Below, piece after piece: positions 1 to 4,440 of a DNA stretch of 6,676 nt. Source of the stretch: AC-50 sp035640455 (GTDB taxonomy: Bacteria > Actinomycetota > Thermoleophilia > Gaiellales > Gaiellaceae); assembly GCA_035640455.1 (NCBI GenBank), contig DASQWB010000072.1, forward strand, positions 1 to 6,676, read 5' to 3'. The stretch's first letter is position 1. Each line of letters starts with the position of its first letter. Made by a program: the position numbers and the translations under genes. The notes under the pieces were generated by a model. The model saw only the letters and a list, made by a program, of their open reading frames with translations, had not been told where the DNA came from and did not search any database.

Positions 1-1
1 C

Positions 2-343
2 GAGGACGAGGTGGAAGTCGTCCTCAAGGCGCTCACCGGCGGCGGGACGCAGATGCCCAAGAACTGGAACCGGCGCTTCAAGCACAACCGCGACAAGATG
101 AAGACGGGCGACATCCTCGAGCTGGCCGAGGTCGTCCGGAATCTCTCGCTTCGCGACCACGAGAAGGGCCTCTCGACGGGCGAGAAGCAGATGTTCGTGA
201 AGGCGAAGAAGATCCTCGCCAGCGAGCTGATGTATGCCAAGGCGATGGACGAGGACGAGGCGGCGGCCTGGCTCGACGAGGTGCTGGCCGACGTCGGCGC
301 CGGCTCGAACGGCAAGAAGGCGAAGGCCGGCGCGACGGCTTAG
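2..343 (+). CDS. carD: CarD-family transcriptional regulator, C-terminal part (5' end outside window)
   Basis: CarD binds the RNA polymerase beta subunit and stabilises the open promoter complex, notably at rRNA promoters. The open frame runs in from the window edge, so the GTG at 11 is internal rather than a start. About 113 residues are visible. They correspond to the helical DNA-binding C-terminal domain, while the N-terminal RNA polymerase-interacting domain (about 50 residues) is missing upstream. Recognisable family segments are the N-W-N-R-R-F stretch, whose Trp matches the Trp that wedges into the promoter minor groove in mycobacterial CarD, then T-G-D-I-L-E-L-A-E-V-V-R-N-L, and G-L-S-T-G-E-K-Q-M followed by the helix K-A-K-K-I-L-A-S-E-L. 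The protein ends in a short Gly/Lys/Ala tail after the last conserved helix. It stops 15 nt before ispD, an arrangement typical of Actinobacteria. Identity is firm; only the missing 5' end is uncertain. Confidence 0.95.
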   Translation, partial: EDEVEVVLKALTGGGTQMPKNWNRRFKHNRDKMKTGDILELAEVVRNLSLRDHEKGLSTGEKQMFVKAKKILASELMYAKAMDEDEAAAWLDEVLADVGAGSNGKKAKAGATA

Positions 344-358
344 CGCCGTCGATTCTCC

Positions 359-1021
359 GTGAGCGTCTGGGCGATCGTCGCGGCGGGCGGCCGCGGCGAC
401 CGGCTCGGACTGGACCGGCCGAAGGCGTTCGCGAAGCTCCGCGACCGCCCGATGCTCGCCGAGAGCCTGGAGCGGCTCGACGCCTCCGGCTGGATCGACG
501 CGATCGTCGTCGCCGCGCCCGAGGGCTGGGAGGAGCCGGCGATCCTGCTCGCGGAGGAGCTCGGCTGCAGCAAGGTCTTCGCCTGCGTCACCGGCGGCGG
601 GACGCGCGCCGAGTCGGTTCGGCTCGCGCTCGCCGAGTTGCCGGAGGACGCGGCCGCGGCGCTCGTGCACGACGCAGCGCGCCCGCTCGTCACCGACGAG
701 GTCGTGGGGCGCGTCCTGGAGCCGCTCGGAGAGGGCTGGGACGGGGTCGTCCCGGGCCTGCCGGTCGCGGACACGGTGAAACGGGTCCGGGGCGACGCGG
801 TCGTCGAAACGATCTCCCGCGACGACCTCGTCGCCGTCCAGACCCCGCAGGCCTTCGTCGCGCCGGTGCTGCGGAGCGCGGCGGCGGGCGGCGGGGAGGT
901 CAGCGACTGCGCGGCGCTCGTCGAACGGGCCGGCGGCCGGGTCAAGGTCGTCGCGGGCGACCCGCGGCTGCGCAAGGTGACGGACGCCTCCGACCTGGAG
1001 CTCGTCGCGTCGTGGCTGTGA
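359..1021 (+). CDS. ispD: 2-C-methyl-D-erythritol 4-phosphate cytidylyltransferase
   Basis: IspD transfers CMP from CTP to MEP, giving CDP-ME, the third step of the cytoplasmic MEP pathway to isoprenoid precursors. The 220-residue product has the usual family length. The nucleotide-binding signature A-A-G-G-R-G-D-R-L-G lies at residues 8-17 and P-K-A-F at 21-24, so R15 and K22 match the catalytic Arg and Lys of the E. coli enzyme. G-G-G-T-R-A-E-S-V follows at 79-87, V-H-D-A-A-R-P-L-V at 103-111 (metal-binding Asp at 105), V-A-D-T-V-K-R at 136-142, Q-T-P-Q-A-F at 161-166 and R-K-V-T-D near 205-209. The GTG at 359 is chosen because it places the first beta strand right before the nucleotide loop. 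No clear Shine-Dalgarno sequence is visible in the 15 nt after carD, so coupling to carD is likely. Its stop overlaps the start of the HAD gene. Confidence 0.96.
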   Translation: MSVWAIVAAGGRGDRLGLDRPKAFAKLRDRPMLAESLERLDASGWIDAIVVAAPEGWEEPAILLAEELGCSKVFACVTGGGTRAESVRLALAELPEDAAAALVHDAARPLVTDEVVGRVLEPLGEGWDGVVPGLPVADTVKRVRGDAVVETISRDDLVAVQTPQAFVAPVLRSAAAGGGEVSDCAALVERAGGRVKVVAGDPRLRKVTDASDLELVASWL

Positions 1022-1614
1022 AGGCCGTGTTCTTCGACGTCGGCGAGACCCTCGTCGACGAGACGCGCTACTGGGCCGAGCACGCCCGCCGGCTCGGCGT
1101 GACGCCGCACGTCGTGTGGGCGGCGCTCGGCGCGACGATCGCCCGCGGCGAGCACCACCGGCACGTCTTCGAGCTGCTCGGGCGCGAGCCGCCGGCGGAC
1201 GAGATCGTCTACGGCGACCACGACTTCTACCCGGATGCCCTCCCGTGCCTCGAGCGGCTGCGCGGCGCGGGCTACTTCGTCGGCCTCGCCGGGAACCAGA
1301 GCGCGCAGCTCGAGGAGTGGGCGCGCGGGCGGCAGCTGCCGATCGATCTCGTCGCCTCGTCGGCGAGCTTCGGCATCGAGAAGCCGGCGCTCGAGTTCTT
1401 CGAGCGCATCGTCGCCGAGGTCGGCGTCGCCGCGCGCGAGGTCGCCTACGTCGGCGACCGCGTCGACAACGACGTGGCGCCCGCGCGGGCAGCCGGCCTC
1501 GTCGCCGTCCATCTCCGCCGCGGGCCGTGGGCGTACATCCAGGACGGCGCCGAGGAGGCCGACCTGCGGATCGAATCGCTCGACGAGCTTCCGGAGGCCT
1601 TCGCACGTGTCTGA
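1012..1614 (+). CDS. HAD-superfamily hydrolase (HAD-IA-like) between ispD and ispF
   Basis: This is a haloacid dehalogenase-like hydrolase, probably a phosphatase, of 200 residues with an alpha-helical cap between motifs I and II. Motif I is F-F-D-V-G-E-T-L (nucleophile D9). The position two after the nucleophile, usually the general acid Asp, is Gly here. Motif II is A-G-N-Q-S, with Asn95 where Ser or Thr is usual. The motif III lysine is K124 in F-G-I-E-K-P, and motif IV is V-G-D-R-V-D-N-D (residues 147-154). The first GTG (1012) lies inside ispD; GTG 1018 overlaps the ispD stop as GTGA and is an equally plausible start, two residues shorter. The stop overlaps the ispF start, so all three genes are probably translationally coupled. 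The substrate cannot be read from sequence. Its place in the operon suggests a phosphorylated metabolite linked to the MEP pathway or phosphate-ester clean-up, but this is inference. Confidence 0.9.
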   Translation: MAVKAVFFDVGETLVDETRYWAEHARRLGVTPHVVWAALGATIARGEHHRHVFELLGREPPADEIVYGDHDFYPDALPCLERLRGAGYFVGLAGNQSAQLEEWARGRQLPIDLVASSASFGIEKPALEFFERIVAEVGVAAREVAYVGDRVDNDVAPARAAGLVAVHLRRGPWAYIQDGAEEADLRIESLDELPEAFARV

Positions 1615-2086
1615 CCACCTGGTCGGGATCGGGATCGACGCGCACGCCTTCGAGGACGGCGTCCCGCTCGTCCTCGGCGGCGTGAAGATCCCCTCGCCCC
1701 GCGGCCTCGCCGGGCACTCCGACGGCGACGTGCTGGCGCACGCGCTGATCGACGCGCTGCTCGGGCCGGCCGGGCTCGGCGACATCGGCTCGGCCTTCCC
1801 GTCCGACGACCCCGAGCTGCGGGGCGTCTCGTCGCTGAAGCTGCTGCGGGAGTCCTACGACCGCGTGCGGGCACTCGGCTGGAGGCTCGTGAACGCCGAC
1901 CTCGTCCTGATCGGGAACGAGCCGCGGATCGCGCCGCTGCGGGATGACATGCAGGCCGCGCTCGGCTCGGCCATCGGCGAGGGACGGGTCACCGTGCGGG
2001 CGACGACGACCGACGCGCTCGGCTTCACCGGCCGCGGCGAGGGCCTCGCCGCCCAGGCGGTCGCGCTACTCGAGCGCGTAGCCTGA
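1607..2086 (+). CDS. ispF: 2-C-methyl-D-erythritol 2,4-cyclodiphosphate synthase
   Basis: IspF cyclises CDP-ME 2-phosphate to MEcPP with release of CMP; the family is a homotrimer with Zn and Mg sites between subunits. The 159-residue product has the normal length. Zn ligands are D11 and H13 in G-I-D-A-H-A-F and H45 in V-L-A-H-A-L. G-H-S-D-G-D-V lies at 36-42, G-D-I-G-S-A-F-P at 58-65, and the signature T-T-T-D-A-L-G-F-T-G-R-G-E-G at 133-146, whose threonines contact the CDP moiety. The frame stays open far upstream, but only the GTG at 1607 places the conserved V-G-I-G-I-D strand at the N terminus; it overlaps the HAD stop by 8 nt. IspE, which acts between IspD and IspF, is not in the window. 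The 3' end overlaps the convergent selenoperoxidase gene by 21 bp. Confidence 0.96.
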   Translation: MSDHLVGIGIDAHAFEDGVPLVLGGVKIPSPRGLAGHSDGDVLAHALIDALLGPAGLGDIGSAFPSDDPELRGVSSLKLLRESYDRVRALGWRLVNADLVLIGNEPRIAPLRDDMQAALGSAIGEGRVTVRATTTDALGFTGRGEGLAAQAVALLERVA

Positions 2087-2608
2087 CGCGAGCATCGCGT
2101 CGGCGCGCGCCGAGAACTCGTCGAACGAAGGGACGTCCCAGCCGAGCGAGTCCGCGAGGCGGACGATCATGCTGAAGAGCGCGGCGACGTGAACCGCGTC
2201 CACGAGCGCCTCGTCGGAGACGCCGGCCGCTCGGGCCGCGTCGGCGTCGGCCGGCCCGAGCTCGTGCGGCCGCAGCGTCAGCTTCTCGACGAAGCCGAGC
2301 GCCGCGCGCAGCCGCTCGTCGACCGGCGCGGTGCGCCAGTCGCGCTTCACCGCCTCCCAGAGCTCCTCGCCGAGTGCGTACGCCGCGACCGCGCCGTGGG
2401 CGTTCGTTCAGAACGGGCACTGGTTGAGCGACGAGACGAACGCCGCGAAGAGCTCGCGCTCGCCGTCGCTCCAGTCGGACGGGCCCCGCATCGCCAGGTC
2501 GAGCGCGTCCGAGAAGGGCCGGCCGAAGAGCTCCGGGCGGTAGTGGAGCGTCTTCAGGACGCCGAGCGGGCGCGGCGCGTCGACCCGGTCGACGGCCTCG
2601 AGTCTCAC
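2066..2608 (-). CDS. AhpD-like peroxidase, predicted selenoprotein (CxxU), read through in-frame TGA
   Basis: This belongs to the AhpD/carboxymuconolactone decarboxylase-like peroxidase-related family: helical proteins that use a Cys-x-x-Cys pair to reduce hydroperoxides or transfer thiol electrons. Read from GTG 2608 the product is 180 residues, normal for the family, with codon 67 being TGA. The N-terminal half (R-P-E-L-F-G-R-P-F, then G-E-R-E-L-F-A-A-F-V) leads to S-L-N-Q-C-P-F; TGA follows, then T-N-A-H-G-A-V-A-A-Y in the same frame. C64, U67, H71 and E52 reproduce the AhpD spacing (Glu-x11-Cys-x2-Cys-x3-His), with Sec in place of the second Cys. The C-terminal half continues through L-R-A-A-L-G-F-V-E-K-L to the stop at 2068-2066. 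The start overlaps the stop of the upstream small gene as GTGA. A TGC-to-TGA nonsense mutation is the alternative, but exact placement at the catalytic position, the intact frame and the hairpin just downstream favour Sec. Confidence 0.85.
2377..2406 (-). promoter_or_regulatory. Candidate bacterial SECIS hairpin just downstream of the UGA
   Basis: Numbering the mRNA with U of UGA as 1, a hairpin forms by A14-U31, C15-G30, G16-C29, a G17/G28 mismatch, C18-G27, G19-C26 and C20-G25, closing a G21-G22-U23-C24 loop. A competing fold pairs C5-G6 with C33-G34 and A8-C12 with G27-U31 across an A/A mismatch, then G17-G19 with C24-C26, again leaving G-G-U in the apical loop. In the E. coli fdhF SECIS the SelB-contacted G and U are at 23 and 24 in a GGUC loop; here they are at 22 and 23. 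Hairpins are easy to find in GC-rich DNA, so the specific support is the loop sequence and its distance from UGA. Confidence 0.65.
2408..2410 (-). other. In-frame UGA, predicted selenocysteine codon
   Basis: Codon 67 of the AhpD-like gene is TGA, following codons for Cys-Pro-Phe and preceding Thr-Asn-Ala-His. The family has Cys at this place, encoded by TGC or TGT, so decoding as Sec gives a C-x-x-U redox pair. Conventional gene calling would end one ORF here and restart at the GTG at 2350, losing the catalytic His. Whether the genome carries selA, selB, selC and selD cannot be seen in this window. Confidence 0.82.
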
Positions 2609-2856
2609 CGTAGCGCCGCCAGGCCGGCGTCGAGCCGCTCGAGCCCCGCCGCCACCGCGGTCGAGACCGTGTGCTCGAAGATCTCGTCCTCGGAGAAGCC
2701 CTCGTCCTTCAGCCTCTGCACGTCGGCGTCGGTGACCTGGTACGCGTGGCGGCGGACCTTCTCGAGGTAGGAGGCGAACGCGGGCGGCGCCGGGCCGTCG
2801 GGTTGTGCGGCGGCTCGCAGCTCGGCGATCAGCTCGTCGTAGCGCGTTCGCATCAC
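2605..2856 (-). CDS. Small cysteine-free helical protein resembling half of a CMD/AhpD domain
   Basis: The product is 83 residues (82 from ATG 2853), cysteine-free and predicted to be mostly helical. After a charged N-terminal helix and a short Pro/Ala linker comes a helix around residues 28-40, then V-T-D-A-D-V-Q-R-L-K, then G-F-S-E-D-E-I-F-E-H-T-V (53-64), A-G-L-E-R-L-D-A-G-L. The last part resembles the G-V-S-D-E-A-L-V-D-A-V-H helix pair of the downstream peroxidase, so it looks like a CMD-type half-domain without the redox motif. It may be a partner or structural companion of the selenoperoxidase; that is inference. Start choice is GTG 2856, overlapping the mutY stop by four bases, or ATG 2853, overlapping by one. 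The stop overlaps the peroxidase start, so the three genes form a tight minus-strand operon. No enzymatic residues are recognised. Confidence 0.82.
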   Translation of the reverse strand: MMRTRYDELIAELRAAAQPDGPAPPAFASYLEKVRRHAYQVTDADVQRLKDEGFSEDEIFEHTVSTAVAAGLERLDAGLAALR

Positions 2857-3566
2857 CCGAGGGTAACGAGTCTGCTGCCGACCGAGACCAGGCCGTCTTT
2901 GGCGAGCGCCTCGACAATCTCCGCGTCGAGCTCACTCGTCAAGTGGGGACGCTCCGCGACGAGTCGGAGCGTCTGCGCACGGCGCTGGCGGAACGAGCCC
3001 TCGAAGCGCGACTGCTTACGGAGCGGCTCGAAGCGCGCGCCGCGCGAAGGACACGCCGCGGCAAGCGGGCAAGCCTCGCAGCGGGGGATGCGCGCCGGGC
3101 AGACCGTGGCGCCGAGATCCATCAGCGCCTGCGCGGCGGCGGGCCCGAAGCTGTGGCCCGTCCGCTCCTGCACCCGCCGGACGTTCGTGTCGAGCGGGAG
3201 GACGGGCCGGCCGAAGGCGAAGTTGGCGATCGCTGCGGCGGTGTACGGCCCCACGCCCGGGAGGCCGGTGAGGTCGTCGGGCCAGCCGCGCTCCGCCACG
3301 ACCTGGGCCGCTCGGTGGAGGTTGACGGCGCGGCGGTTGTACCCGAGCCCCTGCCACTCGCGGATGACGTCGGCGGCCGTGGCCTCGGCGAGGGCAGCGG
3401 CCGTCGGCCAACGTTCGAGCCAGCGCAGGTAGCGCGGAACGACGCGCTCGACCTGCGTCTGCTGGAGCATCACCTCGGAGACGAGGATCGAGTACGGGTC
3501 GCGCGTCCGCCGCCAGGGGAGGTCGCGGCCGTGCTCGGCGAACCAGGCGAGGAGCAGCTCGTCCAC
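2853..3566 (-). CDS. mutY: A/G-specific adenine glycosylase, compact form
   Basis: MutY removes adenine mispaired with 8-oxoguanine, preventing G:C to T:A mutations. The 237-residue product has the helix-hairpin-helix glycosylase core: D-L-P-W-R near 15-19, catalytic Glu31 in V-S-E-V-M-L-Q-Q-T-Q, G-L-G-Y-N-R-R-A-V-N-L-H, the hairpin L-P-G-V-G-P-Y-T-A (102-110) and catalytic Asp126 in L-D-T-N-V. The Fe-S ligands C156, C163, C166 and C172 show the family spacing (x6, x2, x5). The E. coli enzyme has about 350 residues with a NUDIX-like 8-oxoG recognition domain; here only about 50 residues (188-237) follow, starting F-E-G-S-F-R-Q-R-R and resembling the short winged-helix-like tail of actinobacterial MutY. 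The GTG start at 3566 lacks a visible Shine-Dalgarno but has a TANNNT element six bases upstream. It leads the operon with the CMD-like protein and the selenoperoxidase. Confidence 0.94.
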   Translation of the reverse strand: MDELLLAWFAEHGRDLPWRRTRDPYSILVSEVMLQQTQVERVVPRYLRWLERWPTAAALAEATAADVIREWQGLGYNRRAVNLHRAAQVVAERGWPDDLTGLPGVGPYTAAAIANFAFGRPVLPLDTNVRRVQERTGHSFGPAAAQALMDLGATVCPARIPRCEACPLAAACPSRGARFEPLRKQSRFEGSFRQRRAQTLRLVAERPHLTSELDAEIVEALAKDGLVSVGSRLVTLG

Positions 3567-3572
3567 GGGCGG

Positions 3573-3578
3573 ACTCTA
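3573..3578 (-). promoter_or_regulatory. Possible -10 element for a leaderless mutY transcript
   Basis: On the minus strand TAGAGT fits the TANNNT pattern of -10 elements and ends six bases before the mutY GTG. This is the spacing seen for leaderless mRNAs in several actinobacterial and deinococcal lineages. No Shine-Dalgarno is visible before the GTG. The 45-bp gap between divergent mutY and the NERD gene must hold promoters for both. No convincing -35 box was found, so this is a weak call. Confidence 0.35.
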
Positions 3579-3611
3579 GAGAAGGAGACAGCCGCCGCCG
3601 ATACGACGTCC

Positions 3612-4100
3612 ATGGCCAACGGCGCCGGCCGGTACCCGGCCGAGTGGGTGAGCGAGCAAGCCGCTCGACTGGCGGCGGGGCATGACCCCGCGGCCGAGCG
3701 CTGGCGGCGCGGCGCGCACGCAGAGGCCATCGTCGGGTACGTGCTCGACAAGCTGCGGGCGCTGGGCTTCGAGGTCGTACACGACATCTCGCAGGTCGGC
3801 GAAGGCAATCTCGACCATCTCGTCTCGGGTCCGAGCGGCGTCTTCATGATCGAGACGAAGCGCTGGGAGTACGAGCCGTGGCACCTTCACAAGGCAAAGC
3901 GGCAGGCGGCAAAGCTCGCCGCCGAGCTCGGCATCTTCGTCACGCCGGTGATCTGTCTGGCTCGGCGCCCCCTGGCCCGGCCGTACCGCGACCGCGGCGT
4001 ATGGATTTTGGGACGTGAGCGGCTGGTGGACTGGCTGACAACCCAACAGAACGAGGCCACCGAGCCAGGACGCCTCGCTCGGCTCGCAGACGGCGCCTAA
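3612..4100 (+). CDS. NERD-domain (nuclease-related) protein
   Basis: The 162-residue product matches the NERD domain, a PD-(D/E)xK-type nuclease-related fold found in DNA-processing and often uncharacterised bacterial proteins. Visible elements are the first helix with E38 (G-A-H-A-E-A-I-V-G-Y-V-L), the strand F-E-V-V-H-D-I, then G-N-L-D-H-L-V-S-G-P-S-G with D68, and V-F-M-I-E-T-K-R with E81 and K83; these acidic and Lys residues form the predicted catalytic triad. A last strand and helix, G-V-W-I-L-G-R-E-R-L-V-D-W-L, complete the domain. The frame is open far upstream opposite mutY, but the domain begins after ATG 3612. GAAGGAG at 3581-3587 is 24 bases away, too far for a normal ribosome site. 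There is no fused helicase, kinase or membrane domain. Its target is unknown. The stop overlaps the convergent secreted-protein gene. Confidence 0.85.
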   Translation: MANGAGRYPAEWVSEQAARLAAGHDPAAERWRRGAHAEAIVGYVLDKLRALGFEVVHDISQVGEGNLDHLVSGPSGVFMIETKRWEYEPWHLHKAKRQAAKLAAELGIFVTPVICLARRPLARPYRDRGVWILGRERLVDWLTTQQNEATEPGRLARLADGA

Positions 4101-4417
4101 CGGCGGTAAGCCCGTACGCTCGCGCCGGCGCGGGTGCCGCACGCGGCGGCCCACTTCTGGTTCTGGCTCGCGTGGCCGCGGGCGCAGAACCAGCCGCGCG
4201 GCGGCACGTTCTTCAGCAGGAAGAAGCCCAGCACCCGCCGCGCCGTGCGGCAGGAGACACGGCCGGTGACGATCCGTACGCGGTAGACGACCGGCTGCGG
4301 CACGCCGAACTCGCGCACGGAGACGGTGCCGCAGCGGACGATCGCTCCTGCCGGACGCGCCGACGAGAGCGCCGCAACGACCGCGGCGGCCGCGGCGACG
4401 ACGAGGACCACGCGCAT
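4097..4417 (-). CDS. Small secreted protein with four cysteines, function unknown
   Basis: The 106-residue product starts at ATG 4417 with M-R, a hydrophobic Val/Ala stretch (residues 3-18) and a likely signal peptidase I site after A-G-A at 23-25. The mature part of about 80 residues is basic and holds exactly four cysteines (C29, C56, C78, C93), consistent with two disulfides outside the cytoplasm. It contains V-P-Q-P-V-V-Y-R-V-R-I-V and G-W-F-C-A-R-G-H, but I recognise no family. Small proteins of this layout, with R-V-L-G-F-F-L between the second and third Cys, could be extracellular binding modules; that is only a suggestion. It lies divergent to gltX, 23 bp away, and its stop overlaps the NERD gene stop as CTAA. 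The signal peptide and Cys pattern make it a believable gene. Confidence 0.72.
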   Translation of the reverse strand: MRVVLVVAAAAAVVAALSSARPAGAIVRCGTVSVREFGVPQPVVYRVRIVTGRVSCRTARRVLGFFLLKNVPPRGWFCARGHASQNQKWAAACGTRAGASVRAYRR

Positions 4418-4424
4418 CGGGTCG

Positions 4425-4430
4425 TATTCT
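4425..4430 (+). promoter_or_regulatory. Possible -10 element for gltX
   Basis: TATTCT fits TANNNT and is the only AT-rich hexamer in the 23-bp gap before the gltX ATG, which begins ten bases later. No Shine-Dalgarno is seen, so a leaderless or near-leaderless transcript is possible. The upstream -35 region would lie within the divergent secreted-protein gene. Weak call. Confidence 0.3.
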
Positions 4431-4440
4431 GGACCGCGAG

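Noticed and set aside
1235..1606. Upstream extension of the ispF frame to an ATG at 1235
   Set aside because: Translation is Ser/Arg-rich noise opposite the HAD coding frame; the IspF domain begins immediately after GTG 1607.
340..1785. 481-codon minus-strand open frame opposite ispD, the HAD gene and ispF
   Set aside because: Low-complexity Arg/Ala/Ser/Pro translation with no family match, lying across three confident genes. It is a GC-rich antisense shadow.
2408..2608. Reading the AhpD-like locus as a pseudogene killed by a nonsense mutation
   Set aside because: The TGA is exactly at the catalytic Cys, there is no other lesion, the upstream and downstream halves are both intact, and a SECIS-like hairpin follows. 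It cannot be fully excluded without selA-D data.
2609..2935. Upstream extension of the peroxidase frame to an ATG at 2935
   Set aside because: The extension overlaps the CMD-like gene and the mutY end and translates to Arg-rich noise; homology starts after the GTG at 2608, which overlaps the upstream stop.
2805..3611. Upstream extension of the NERD gene frame across mutY
   Set aside because: This part is antisense to mutY and is Arg/Glu-rich without domain similarity; the NERD protein begins naturally at ATG 3612.
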